Shown: piece after piece, positions 11,974-23,817 of the stretch
Layout: each line of letters starts with the position of its first letter
How positions within the stretch are numbered: the first letter of the stretch is position 1
Source: Entophlyctis helioformis
Taxonomy: Eukaryota > Chytridiomycota > Chytridiomycetes > Chytridiales > Chytriomycetaceae
Length of the DNA: 64,000 nt
Direction of reading: 5' to 3'
Assembly: GCA_025526915.1 (NCBI GenBank)
Contig: JAHLKH010000068.1
Location: forward strand, 59,052 to 123,051
Made by a program: the position numbers and the translations under genes
Notes under the pieces: generated by a model
Seen by the model: only the letters and a program-made list of their open reading frames with translations
Database searches by the model: none
What the model was told of the DNA's origin: nothing

Positions 11974-14678
11974 TCACGGATCCATCGGCCCAAACATCAT
12001 GGCCGAGTTCGAGTGCGCCGTCGGCAGGCCTGCAGCCCCAGACGCAGCGCCACCAGACGCAGCGCCACCAGCCGCCATCGCATCATCGCCTTCCGCGTCA
12101 TCAACAGCCATGGGATCGCTCACACTGCCGCCGCCACTCAAGCTGCTGCCCGCACTCTCGGTGCCGGCCTCGCCGTCAATGTCCGAAAAGTCCAGCACGT
12201 CAAACCACGTGCCGCCCTCTTCGCGCTGCACTGCGCACACGAGCCGCTTCTCGTCCATCCGCACGCGCCAGACACCCTGCACATGCGACACGACATCGCA
12301 CACAAACCGCCCGTGCACTGGCATTGGTCCGTCCGGCCCCTGCGTGTACGCGAGCTGCTTGGACAGCGGCGAGCTCTTGGGGATCACCGAGCTTGCGTTG
12401 CCCAGCGACCCTGGCGTGCCGTACCCGGCCGATGACAGCTCCCAGATCTTGATTCCACCGTCGGACCCCGACACGATCCGGTTGGTCTTGGGATCGTGGT
12501 GCAGACACGTGATCGCAGCCGCATGCCCCGTGAGCGACGAGAGACACGCTCCCGTGACGGGCGACCAGATCCGCAGTGTGGCATCCGCAGCCGCAGACAC
12601 AATGTACTGCGACGACAGCTCAAGGAGCCCGACAAGCGACGTGTGTCCTGATCATGCATACACAGCCATCAAGGTCAGCTCACACGGCCGCCGCATCAAA
12701 CCATCGCAGCGCATGACGGCAATCACAAGACACACCTTCGAGATTAAACAGCGCAACGCCGGTCCGGGTGCACCACACCTTGACAGACGCGTCCATCGAC
12801 CCAGAGACTGCCCGACGCAGCTCGTGCGAGTAACCGACCGTGTACACCTTTTCCCGGTGGCCACGGAACACGTGGATACACTCGCCCGACATGATGTTCC
12901 ACACGCGCACCGTGCAGTCATACGACCCGGAAACGAGCACATTGCCGTGCCCAGCAACAGCGCGGACAGAGTTGGAGTGGCCCGTGAGCACGTGCATAAA
13001 ATACGGATTGGTCGACAGGTCCAGCTCGTCGTCCTCGTCCGCATCCGCACCTGCACCCGTGTCGCCGCCAATCAAGTCATTAGACAGTAGGGACCGGCCC
13101 GGCTCCCACAGAGATCCGGCAGCAGACCAGGCGCCAGACGGAGTGGCATGAGGCTCTGACGGTGGAAGCGTCGCCCCATTTGCACCTTCGGCAGCAGCCG
13201 CGCCATGTGCAGCAGACTGCTCCATCTGCTGTTGCCGTGCCTGAGCCCGCGCCGCCTTGCGTTCAGCATACCGTGCTGCAATCGCCGGCGACCACCGCGG
13301 ATCCACCGACGGATCAGGCAGCCGCCACACGCGTATCGTCGTATCCCGCGAGCCTGTGATGATAACCGGATAGTCCAGCTGGTCGTCCTTGTCGACCGGC
13401 GAGGTCCGCGACCGCGACCGCGACCCTCCTGCCGGCCCACTCGACGAGCCGCTCGATGATCCACTCGCGCTGTCCGGCACCACGATAATCAGGCAGCGGA
13501 CCGTCGACGTGTGCCCGTCAAAGATCTGCGTACACTCGCCCGTGTCCATGTCCCAGACGCGCACGGTGCGGTCCGTCGATCCAGACACGAGCGCATTCTG
13601 CCAGTACTGCAGTGCCCACACACCGCCCTCGTGGCCCTCTAGCGACCGCACCAGGGCCCCCGTCGACGGGTTGTAGATGCGTATCGTCTGGTCGTCCGAC
13701 CCCGACACAATCTTGTCCGTGTCAAACTGCAGGCAGGTGACGACGTTGGGGCCGTGGCCCGGGAACGAAATGTGCCGGTACCGCCCCTGGAACCAGTTGC
13801 GCCGGATAAGGTGGTGCCGTCGGTACAGGTTCTTGTACAGCCCGCGGAACACGGTGCGTGTGTTGCCGACGCCGTAGAAGCCGCTGCCGCCGCTGTTGAG
13901 CGACGACGACGACTGGCGGTACGAAAAGGCGCGGTTGGCCGACGGCCGTTGAAACGAAAACGACGGTCGGGTGGTGAGCGACTTTGAGGTTTGGGCCTGG
14001 GCCTGTGCCTGGGTCTGGGCGAGCATCGACGACGACAAGGAAAACGAGGATGCCTGCAGTTGCTGCTGCTGCATCTTGAGCTGGAGCTCCTGCTGCTGGG
14101 CCAGCGGCAGAGCGGCATTGTGCTTGGCGACTGCCTCTGCAATCTCGGCCTCGTCGGCAAAGCCCTCGCTCACCAGACGACGCTTCCAGATGGCGACTTC
14201 GGCGCCTTCGCCATCGAGCACGTGACGCCAGTCGCGCGAGACGCGTTGGCAGCGAGCCAGGGTGCGCAGGTCCAAGTAGTCGAGGATCTGGTACGACAGC
14301 TCGACGGGGAGCTCGGCCACAAAGTCGCGACGCAGCGAGGGCAGGACGAGCGACGAGACAAACTGCAGCGAGGGCATGGAGCAGCGCCTGAGCAGCTCGG
14401 CCAGCAGGTAGTTTTTGAGCTGCAGCGGCAACGAGTCGAACGACGAGATCATGAGGGGCAGATCGGCCAGCGACGACATGCGATCTGTGGGAGGGTTGCA
14501 AGAGGGATGTGTGTGTGTTGGGTTGGGTTGGGTTGTAGGTGGCAAGGTGGGTCAGCCGTGTCAGTTGGGGTCTCGTCGTCGTCACGCACAGCCAAGATAA
14601 GCTTTTGGAGAAGCGCGGGATTGCCAAGGGCAGCGCGGCGACTTGGGCAGATCTGATGATGATGATGATGATGCACGC

Positions 14679-14713
<35 letters not shown>

Positions 14714-15750
14714 GGCAACGCACCTAGAGCACCGCGTGCGAGCATGTCCGAGGCAGCAGCGAGCATGGCCGAGTGGCCGGAGCCGTGCATCAGCGACATG
14801 TTGGCAGCCAGGCGGGCGTCAGCGCCAGCGCCAGCGTCCGTGGCCGTGGCAGCAGCGCGAGAGGCAGCGGCGTGAGAGAGCAGGTCTGCGGGTACAGGGG
14901 CAGCGTGCAGGGTAGGCGACATGGTGGGGCTCGGGAGGGTTGGCGACTTTGGGTCGCCGTAGGCTCCGCCGGCGGCATCGGACAGCAGCGAGGCGTCGGG
15001 GAACGGCGTGAGCGGAGTCGAAGACTGAATGGACAGCAGCGGGCCGCGAGGTTGCTGGTGTGCCTGGTGTGGTTGCTGCTGGTGTTGCAGGTGTTGCAGC
15101 TGCTGCAGCTGGTGCAGACGGGCCAGCGCCTGCTGCTTGTGCAGCTGCGCCTGCTCCAGCCGGGCCTGGGCCTGCAGCAGGCTGGCGTCGGCGTCGTGCA
15201 GCTGCTGCATCGCAAGCAGCGCCTGCGCCGAGCCCGGATCGGCCGAGATGGATGCGGCCGTCGAAGCAGCAGCAGCAGCAGCGAGCGACACCGACGACGA
15301 CACCGACGACGGGGGCGGCATGGCCATGCGCAGCAGGTGGTGCGGGTCTGTGCCGGCCGCAGACGGGGCGGCAGCGGCAGACAGGCCGCCAGACAGCGGT
15401 GGCAGAGCAGCCAGGCCCGCCGACGCACTTGCCACGGACGGCGGTGCGATGGACAGCGCCTGGGCATGGGCCAGTGCCTGTGCGTGCGAGTGGGCGTGCG
15501 AGGGGGCGTGCGAGGGCGTGGGCGTGTGGGCCAGGGGGTGTGCGAGTGCCGAGCGCTTGGACGGGCGGCGGGTCGGCGTCGAGGCAGCCGCGGGGCTGTC
15601 GTCTGCGGGGCGGTCGTCTATGGCGGCGTCTGTGTGTGCGCCGGCCGTTGAAGCGCCAGAGGCAGAGGCGGCAGCAGTCGCAGTGGTAGCAGTGGCAACA
15701 GCGGCTTGCTGCCGAGCCAGCGACGACGACGACGACGACGACGTGAGCAT
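11974..15750 (-). CDS. Cdc4/Pop1-like SCF F-box protein with WD40 propeller
   Basis: Exons in coding order are 15750-14724, 14484-12736 and 12647-11974, giving 1149 residues from the Met used here. The frame stays open upstream to 16425, including a possible nuclear signal (PPLKRPRDQ), so the true start may lie further out. The N-terminal ~340 residues are Ala/Ser/Gln/His-rich. The F-box follows in the second exon (LPVELSYQILDYLDLRTLAR, then VSRDWRHVL), preceded by the FDSLPLQLKNYLLAELLRRC helix found in fungal Cdc4/Pop1 proteins. At least seven WD40 blades follow, starting at VVTCLQFDTDKIVSGSDDQT. Such proteins recruit phosphorylated substrates to the SCF ubiquitin ligase. Some blades carry Ser/Gly-rich insertions. 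I infer a Cdc4-type protein rather than Met30 from the first blade. Confidence 0.85.
14685..14713. repeat. (ACAG)n microsatellite in F-box gene intron 1
   Basis: About seven copies of ACAG/CAGA next to an (ATG)n run lie in the 239-base intron that precedes the F-box exon. Confidence 0.85.
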
Positions 15751-16513
15751 GGCGGGCAAGACGGGCAAGACGGGCAAGGCGGGCAAGACGGGCAAGACGG
15801 GGACACGCTCGCCGTGGTCGGAGTCGTGGAGGCGGCGGGCGGTGTTGTCGGAGGACGGGGACGAGGAGGAGGAAGAGCCGAGCTGGTCGCGCGGTCGCTT
15901 GAGGGGCGGGCGGGACGGTGCCGTGGGTGCCGTGGGTGCCGTGGGTGCCGTGGGTGCAGACAGAGGCTGCGATACAGGCTGCGTGGACAGAGGCTGCAGC
16001 GGGGCAGACGCAGACGCAGACGCAGACGTTGCTGCTGCTACTGGTGTTGTTGTTGGCAACGACGCCGGCAAGCACGGCTGAGAGGCAGCGCACGAGGCAG
16101 CGCACACGGCAATTTTGAGCGTGTCAGTTGGGTCTGGCTGGCCGGCGGCGGTGGCACATGCCGTCGTGGGTGGTGGTGGTGGTGGTGGTGGTCCATGTCG
16201 TGCCAGGTGGCCAGCCCAGGCAGCCCAGGCCAGGCACGACACGACACGGCACGGCCACGTACGACACGCGCGACGCGCTGCTTCTAGGCACCCCACACGC
16301 GGTCGCGTCTGGCCATCCCGTCCATCTGACCGCGTCTGCGTGGAGGGACGGGCGGGGCCATGGCCACATGCCACATGCCACATGCCACATGCCACCCAAC
16401 TACAACACGCCCACGACACACCCACGGCACGCCGTCACGCGTCCACAGACAGACAAGCAAGGCGAGCAGACACGCAGACAGGCAAGCAGCAGGCAGATTG
16501 CATGGCGACGCAC

Positions 16514-17559
16514 CTGGTGGTGCTCGGCAACAAAGCGTGTTGGGATGCCGCCCACATTCACCACAAAGTCGCGTGCCTCGGCCGGCGTCTCGCTCTGCCA
16601 CAGCGGGTACTGCCGTCGCTGTCCGTGCGGCTGTCCGTGCGGCTGTCCGTGCGAATAGACATGCGCGGGATCTGCCACAAACAGCACTGCCTGCCTGCCC
16701 TTCGTGTCCGTGTCCCTGCTGCTCCTGTCCCTGCTGCTCCCGTCCCTGCTTCCGGTGCGCTTGTGGCTCTGGCTTCTTGCGTCTGCCCCTGCCCAGACGG
16801 CCGGATCGAGTGCGACGGCGGGCCGTTGAATGCTCCCAGCAGGTGCGTCCAGCTGGATCGCTCGCTCAGCGATGACAGCGGCACGGCGGCGGCTGCCAGA
16901 CTCGCATGCACTGTTCCCGTCGATGATGCCACCCACGACGACAGCGATGACGGCTGCGACGACGGCGAGAGCGACGGCACCGCAGATGCTACTGCAGATT
17001 GCTGCCATGCCGACGGGCTGTGCGGCGGCAGGCTCTCCAGATACACAACACTGCCCGGCACGGAAACCGCCAAGGTGGTCGGCAGTGTCACTGCTGCGTC
17101 TGCCTGCCTCTCTGGCAGTCCGTCTGGCAGTCCGTCTGGCAGTCCGTCTGGCTGTTCCTCGGCGGCTGTTGTGTGTGTGTCGAGCCTACGACGGACACGC
17201 CGGCTGCTGTTGCTGCTGCTGTTGCTGCTGCTGTGGCCGTTGGTGGTGGTGGTGGTGGTGGTGGTGGGCCTGCTGGCTGCAGACTGAGCCGCACCTTCGG
17301 TCGGGTGGCTGCGCAGGCCGGTGCTGGCAGCAGACCGTGCGTCGACTCCCGCTGCATCGTCTGCAGCGCCTCCAGCCGAGTCTGCGGTGCCGTGTGCGGC
17401 TGCAGCAACGGCTCCGCGCACGACAACAGACTCGCTCTCGGGCGGGCTGGCAGCGGTGTCGCCGTCGGGGTGGCTGTCGGGGTTGCTGCTGGGGTGGCTG
17501 CTGCCGGCAGAGGCGTCCCCACTGCCGGCCCTTCCAAGGCGGGGTTTGCGAGGCGACAT
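16514..17559 (-). CDS. Unresolved Ser/Ala-rich protein (model incomplete)
   Basis: Reading from Met 17559 (MSPRKPRLGRAG), a long open frame carries Ser, Thr and Ala runs, an NGHSSSNSSSNSS stretch, a run of six or seven threonines and a DGLPDGLPDGLPER repeat. A second frame then takes over: ALDPAVWAGADAR, QAVLFVADPAHVYSHG and DFVVNVGGIPTRFVAEHH, ending at a good donor (CAG|GTGCGT) at 16513. The frame change implies an intron or indel between about 16850 and 17000 that I could not place, and the 3' exon is not identified. I recognise no family. It may be a separate gene or the 5' part of the F-box gene downstream of it. Confidence 0.35.
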
Positions 17560-18162
17560 GTCCTCCAGCAAGAGCAGATGGTGGTGGTGGTCCAGTTGGT
17601 GCTCCTGTTGGTCGGTCCGTCGCAGCGATGGTTCAGATGCAACGTCGCCGATGGTACAGGCAACCACGCGTTTGCGTGACCGACACACGACCTGGCCAAC
17701 ACGACCTGGCCAACAACACGGCTTTGCCATCGCAGCACGGCACGGCCAAGGCTGCATCCATGCCCCGCCACGGACCTCTGCATCTCCTGCATCACTCTGC
17801 ATCTCGGCGTGCTCGATCCATCCATCTGCCGCGAATAGTCACCACGATGCACATTAGTCAAGACGGCTGCCCGCACCAGATCGCACGGCGCAGGCTGAGC
17901 GAGCGTGTGTTTGCGTGTGCGTGTGTGCGCGTGTGCGTGTTTGCGTGTGTGCACGAACGCACGCACACTCACTCACTCGCTCGCACAGGATGTGAAACAG
18001 CCAAACCGTCTGCCGTTTCAAGTGGCTCTCGTGAAACGGGATTGCGCCACACCTGCAGCATGATTTAAACCTGAGGCGATTTCTCGAGGTTGTTGCCCAG
18101 ACGAGCGGCAACCTCTGCACCCACCCACACCCACCCACCGACCCACCGGCAACGCAGCGACA
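17560..18162. promoter_or_regulatory. Divergent intergenic region upstream of the Pus1-like gene
   Basis: About 600 bases without a supported gene separate the minus-strand Ser-rich gene and the plus-strand Pus1-like gene. It contains a GT-rich tract at about 17905-17955. Promoters for both are expected here but no specific motif is convincing. Confidence 0.4.
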
Positions 18163-18312
18163 ATGACGACGGGCCAGGACACCAGCAGCAGCACCCGCAT
18201 TGCCGTGCTCTTTGGCTACAACGCCGCGGGCTTTGATGCGCTCGAGCGGTGAGTGTCTTGCCGCTGGCTGGCTGCCGTTTAAGGAGTAGTTGGTTGCTGT
18301 GCACCTGGCTGC

Positions 18313-18343
<31 letters not shown>

Positions 18344-20907
18344 CATGTGTGCATGTGTGCATGTGTGCATGTGTGTGTGTGCACCACTCTCTGTCACTCG
18401 CACGCCTGCTCCCCCTCCCCCTCCCCTTCCACCTCCAACTCGCACTGACACGGCCGCCTGCACCCGTTGAACGCCGCCTCTCCAACGCCGCCGCCTGCCC
18501 GCCATACACGCTCCTTGGCTCGTTGGCTCCTTGGCTCGCTGGACAACCACCGCTGCTGCAACACCAATAACGACAACAACCTGCAGCACCAAGGGCGACC
18601 GCACCGTCGAGGGCACGCTGCTCGCCACGCTGGCATCGCTGCTGTCGCACGACGGCAAGACCACCGTGAGTCCTCCCTCCGCCTGTCCATGCCCCTGCCC
18701 CTGCCCCTGCCCCTTCAATCCCCCCCGCCTGCCCGCCTATCAAGCGGTGCGGCATTCTTCCGCCCTCGCTTGCTCGCTTGCCCGCTCGCTTGCTCGCCGC
18801 TCCGCCGACCACAACGACCACAAGCCAAGGCGTGCTGTTTCATGTCGTCAGGGCAGTGCCCTTATCGCTAGCGTGACTGGCTGCATAACTGCTGCATGAC
18901 TGTGCACGGACCGTCTGCCATCACGCAAGAGCCTGCCGCTGGAGGCTGGCGATGGTGGCTGCCCTTGGCTGGGCTAATTATTGCTGCTTGGCGGGGCGGG
19001 GCTGAACTTGGCGACTCGCCGAGCTGGGCCGAGCTGGGCCGAGCCGGGCTGGGCGGGGCTGCTTCTCTATGCCCATCTCCGCTCAGCTTGTGTGGGCCAT
19101 GCTATGCTGCATGCGGCACGAGCCGGATACCGCTCTCTCCTCCCTCTCTCGCTCTCGTGGTGCACCATGCTGACTGACTGACATGCACTGCCAGCTCAAC
19201 AACATCTCGCGTGCCTCCACCACCGAGATTGGCGAGCACGCCTCTCGCCAGGTCATCTCGTTTGACATTGGTAAGCATGTCTGCCTGCCCGTCTGCCCGT
19301 CTGCCCGTCTGCCTGCCCGCCTGCTGACACGCCTTGTCCCATCTGCAGTCAACGCACCCGCCGTCCTGCCCAAGGTCGACAGCATCAACGACAGACTGCC
19401 TGCCTCGATCCGCGTGTTCCGCATCGTTCCGGTGACCAAGGACTTTTCTGCCCGCCGCACCTGCGAGGCCCGCACCTACGAGTACCTGATCCCTGTACGT
19501 GTGACTTGTGTGATCTGCGTGGCCTGCGTAACCAGTGTGGCGTTTATGGCTGTGTGGCGTGCCCGGCGTCGTGCGTGCCCCCTGGCTGACACACGCGCGC
19601 CATCCCAACAGACGTATGCCTTTGCTCCCCCGCCCGCCGCCACGCACTACGCGTACCCCGAGCCCGAGGAGGACGACATGCTCCCCCTGCCCGCCACCAG
19701 CCTGCCCAAGGGCGGCATGTTCAAGACCATGAAGCGCGGCCAGTCGCTGGCTCGCCGCCAGACCGTCAAGAGCGTCAACGGCGACTCGAACCCCACGTCG
19801 CCCGTCTCCCCGGCCGGCCCTTCGTCTCCCTTTGGCGCAGAGGAGGAGGCTCCCCCTGTCCCTGCCATTCCGACCAAGCACCTCGAGAAGCTGACGGCCG
19901 AGGAGCGCCACGAGATGAAGGTGGCCGCCGAGCGCCGCAACATCTTTGCACGCGTCTTTGCCAACCTCTTTGGCGGCAACAAGTCGCGCCGCGGCTCGGA
20001 CAACCTCAAGGCCAACCTCGACGCAACTCTCCAGCGTCCCAGCAAGGCCAACGGCTTCCAGCCCACGACCGTCGACAAGAATGAGTCCAGCGCCAACATC
20101 AACAACGCCACCCTGGCCCGCGACGACTTTGTCACCACGCTCAAGCGCTCCATGTCGCGCCACAAGAACTTTGACCCTGCCGAGTACAACGAAACGGCCG
20201 AGCCGCAGTACTTTGAGCCGCTCGCCATCCCTGCCCCCAACCAGGAGCAGCGCTCGTCGCTCCGTGGCTTCCGCATGTCGTCGTCGCAGCGGGAGTCGCT
20301 CCGCCTCATCCTGTCGCTCTTCAACGGCACGCACAACTGGCACAACTACATCCCTGGCGCGTCCAACGACGACCCTCGCTGCTTCATCCGCATCCTCAAC
20401 ATTGATACGTCGGCGTTTGAGGTGCACGAGGGCGTCGAGTGGCTGCGCATCAAGGTGCAGGCACCCGCGTTTGCGCGCTACCAGATCCGTCGCATGATGT
20501 CGATGATGGTGATGGTGATCCGCACCAACACGCCGCGGTCCGTGGTCGGCAACTCGTTTGGCCTGGCCAAGATCTCGATCCCCGAAGCACCGGCCTTTTC
20601 GCTCATTCTGGACGAGCCACACTACAACAACTACAACGTGGAGGCAGTCAAGAGCGGCGGCGATGTCGCACCGCCGGTCAACTTTGGCCCTGCGATGGAG
20701 GAGGTCGAGAACTTCCGGCACAAGGCGATCCACGACGTCATCTACGCGTACGAGCGCGACCACATGGAGTTTGAGGCGTGGGTGCGGTCGATTGACAACT
20801 ACTCGTTCCTGTACACGTACTTTTTGAACGAGCGCGGCGTCATCCGGCCGCAGACCAACTTTGTCAAGGTGCACCCGTCGGCGTCGTCGGAGACGTTTGT
20901 CAACTGA
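18163..20907 (+). CDS. Pus1-family tRNA pseudouridine synthase homologue, catalytic Asp replaced by Glu
   Basis: Five exons: 18163-18248, 18587-18665, 19195-19270, 19349-19494 and 19612-20907, giving 560 residues in frame. Family landmarks are clear: VLFGYNAAGF, GDRTVEGTLL, CEARTYEYLIPTYAF, GTHNWHNY, and YQIRRMMSMMVMVI. The motif that normally reads RTDKGVxA around the catalytic aspartate here reads TTEIGEHA (Glu66), so both the catalytic Asp and its Arg neighbour are replaced. About 210 residues of low-complexity, charged sequence are inserted between YLIPTYAF and the GTHNWHNY region. Pus1 enzymes convert uridine to pseudouridine in tRNA; this copy may be inactive or have an RNA-binding role. 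The splice sites on both sides of the changed motif are canonical, so the change is not a modelling artefact. Confidence 0.85.
18305..18343. repeat. (CTGG)n microsatellite in Pus1-like intron 1
   Basis: About nine to ten copies of CTGG are followed by a GCATGTGT repeat, all inside intron 1. Confidence 0.9.
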
Positions 20908-21086
20908 TTTGCGCTGCAGGCCCTCTTGTCTCTATCTCTCTGTCCCTCTCTATCTCTCTGTCTCTCCACACGCTCTCGTATCTCTCTATCATTTGCTCTT
21001 GATTAAACTGGCACCTTGCTTACCTTTCTTATAGTGTCGGACTCGCAGCACGCGCACTCAACCTGTCCAGCCACAAGGCGTCGCGC

Positions 21087-22808
21087 ATGCAGGGACAAGC
21101 GCCGTGCCAGCGACGGCGTCGTGTGGCGGTCGTTGGCTCACCGCACAGCGCGGCTGTCTGCGACCGGCTGCCGTGCAACCCTGGCCGTGTGGGTGTTGCT
21201 GCTCGCTGCTCCTCGCTCACAGTCACACTGTGACTGTAGCTGCCTGCCTTGCCCAGCTTGCCCATGTCAGCTTGTCCGAAAGCTGCAGACACTGACCCAG
21301 GCGGCTGCCGCGCCAGTCATCCCACGTCCACCAGCTGGTGGCGGCCTACGGTCTGCTGGACCTCGACCATGTGTGGTACGCCAGCCGCTCTCCCTGTGCA
21401 CTCGACGGCGGTGCACAGCTGCTGACCTTGTGCCTCTCTCCGTCCTGCCCTGTCCTGTCCACTCCTGGCCAGCGCTCTCGATCCTGTGCCTGCGACTGCC
21501 GATGATCTGGAGACCTTCCACTCGCCCGACTATGTCGGTGAGTGATGCCTGCAGATCCATCACCGCCCGACGCCGGACTGACCCGATCGACGGCCAGAGT
21601 TCCTGCTGGCCGTCGAGGGCATGGACGCGAGCGACCCGGACGTCCACTCACAGATTGCCGACTACGGCCTGCAAGAGTACGCGTCTGCTTGACTCCACCT
21701 CTCACACTCACACTCACTTACACTCACTCACTCGTTCTCACTCGTTCTCACTCGCGCGCATCCAGCGACTGCCATGTGTTTGCTGGACTCGCTCAGTACG
21801 TGACCACCGTCGCCGGCGGATCCATGACTGCCGCACGCGCGCTGTGTGCCGGCGATGCGGACGTTGCTGTGCACTGGGACGGCGGCCGCCACCACGCCCT
21901 CAAAGACACCGCCCAGGGATTCTGCCACGTCAACGATGCCGTTCTCGCGGTGCTGGTGCTGCGGACCCGCTTCTCGCGCGTCTTGTACATTGACCTTGAT
22001 GTGCATCATGGCGATGGTGGGTGGCTGGATCGTCGGAGCGATGCATGGATGCATAGACGAATAGATGCATAGAGGAATGGATTAGCGTGGCTGATCTGTC
22101 TGTTGCGCGACACAGGCGTCGAGAGCGCATTTGCCGCATCGCCCAGCGTGCTCACACTGTCGTTCCACCGGCACGAGCTTGGCTTCTTCCCAGGTACAGT
22201 CTCAGCCCGCCCTCGCCTGTCTGCTGCCGCGTCCGTGCCCCTGACACGCGCGTGCGTGTCCACATGCAGGCACCGGCAGCCTGTCGGATATCGGCCAAGG
22301 CAAAGGCACCCACTACGCGCTGAATGTGCCGTTCACGCAGGGCCTCGCTGGCCCCCTCTTTGCTGCCACAGCCATCCCGCTCATCCGCCGCGCCATCGCC
22401 GTCTTTGATCCGCTCACCATCGTTGTCCAGTGCGGCGCCGACGGCATCACGGGCGACCCGCTCGGCGGCTGCAACATCGACCTGGATTCGTACACGCGCG
22501 TCGTGGGCGATATCCTGGACGCTGCGCGGCCCACGCTGCTGCTCGGCGGCGGCGGGTACGTGTCCACCACCGCCGCGCGGCTCTGGTCGGCGTGCACTGC
22601 CGTGGCGGCTGGCGTCGATCTCGCCAACGACCTGCCTGACCACGAGCTGCTCGCGGCGTATGGGCCGGTCTATCAGCTGCGGCTCGATCCAGGCAACATG
22701 GCCGACACCAATACCCGCAACGACCATCTGGCGCGCAGCGTGAGCTCGGTCATGGCGTCTTTGGATGTCATCCATGGCCAGCGGTCGCGATCCGCCCGGT
22801 CCCAATGA
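21087..22808 (+). CDS. Class I (Rpd3/HDAC8-like) histone deacetylase
   Basis: Seven exons: 21087-21188, 21317-21375, 21473-21537, 21598-21676, 21766-22016, 22116-22193 and 22270-22808, giving 390 residues in frame. Key active-site features are present: CDRLPCNPGR at the N-terminus, the catalytic His pair in GGRHHALKD (about residues 143-144), zinc ligands in YIDLDVHHGD and CGADGITGDP, and the transition-state Tyr in LGGGGYV. It should remove acetyl groups from lysines of histones or other proteins. The length and the DCHVFAGLAQYVTTVAGGS stretch resemble HDAC8-type proteins more than the larger Rpd3/Hos2 group. The usual Trp before the His pair is Arg here. The first donor (GTGGGT) is slightly unusual. 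Confidence 0.9.
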
Positions 22809-22843
22809 ACCTCGTCCTCTCTATTCATTCATGTATGTGTGTG

Positions 22844-23817
22844 TCACACGGCGTCAATGGGCACAGTCGCGTCAAACGCTGCGCTGAGACTTGCGACCCA
22901 CGCGTCCAGCCGTTGCTTGTCGTCATCGGTGCCGGCCGCGCCGTGGTGGTGGTGGTCGCCGACGGTCGCTGTCTTGGATCCCACGACGGCCTCCTCCCAT
23001 GCTGCCGACAGCGTGTTGACGACCGACTTGATGATGTGGTGCAGTGCTTCTTGCGGCATACGGCTGGCCAGTCGGTCCGTCGATTGGTTCATCCATCAGC
23101 CAATGCAAACGTAGGTTAGCGAGAAAAGTATCTTGTGTGTGTCAACGCCAGGCTCACCATTCAATCTCATCGTCCACGTCATAGACCTCAAACGCGACTA
23201 TCGACCATCCAAGCCATGCACAACAAAGTCAGTGCACGCCATACCGCGATGAAAGCCATGCCCACCACGTACAACGCAGCCGCTCGCTCAACGGCCCGTC
23301 GACAAAGACGGCCAGGCTGGCACAGTACACGCGGAAATCCAGCACCTGGTTGGCGTCCAGCGACGCCGCGTTGGTCGTCTCGCCGAAACTGGCAAACAGG
23401 TGGCGCAAGAACCGTGTGTGCGGCTCGGGCAGCCGCAGTGCGTGCACAAGCGTCTCAAACTGCAGCCGCTGCAGAGCGTAGCGGGACGGCAGGTGTCCAG
23501 CTGGTGTGGACATGGACATGGACATGGACACGGGCATGCACGCGGACGGCGGCGCTGGAGACGTCAGTGTGCACCGGTTGCACATGTCGCGGAACTCGAG
23601 CACTTGTGCGCTGGTGACTGGGAGTGGGTTGGAGCAGAGGAGAGGAAAAGAGGCTGCGTTAGTCGGGAGCCGACAGCTGCCAGCCGGTGCGCTTACGGTG
23701 CGGCGTCGATGCCGATTGCAGCTGCCGGGTCGCCTGCTGGCCCATGCTGATGGCCGCGACGGAAACCAGCGCAATATCCACGGTCGCGCTTTGCGTCGAA
23801 TCGCTTATCAATGTCAT
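22844..23817 (-). CDS. EF-hand-like protein of the calmodulin/NCS type
   Basis: Four exons in coding order, 23817-23697, 23617-23273, 23197-23158 and 23063-22844, give 241 residues. The middle part contains QVLEFRDMCNRC and FETLVHALRLPEPH, followed by SLDANQVLDFRVYCASLAV and the EF-hand-like stretch RFAFEVYDVDDEIE, then a C-terminal helix. The D-V-D-D-E spacing fits the start of a calcium loop, but the second half of the loop is interrupted by an intron and looks short. Calcium binding is therefore uncertain. A MSMSMSM repeat sits in a linker. The start at 23817 is one base from the start of the divergent transporter gene; a later Met (MGQQATRQ) is an alternative. Confidence 0.62.
23811..23817. 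promoter_or_regulatory. Near-overlapping divergent start codons
   Basis: The plus-strand ATG of the transporter (23811-23813) and the minus-strand ATG of the EF-hand-like gene (23817-23815) are one base apart. Each gene's 5' leader and promoter must therefore lie inside the other's coding region, unless one real start is downstream. Confidence 0.6.

Noticed and set aside
19102..20874. Minus-strand open frame of 590 codons opposite the Pus1-like gene
   Set aside because: It is the antisense shadow of a conserved GC-rich coding exon; composition is dominated by Arg, Val, Leu and Gly, as expected for such shadows.
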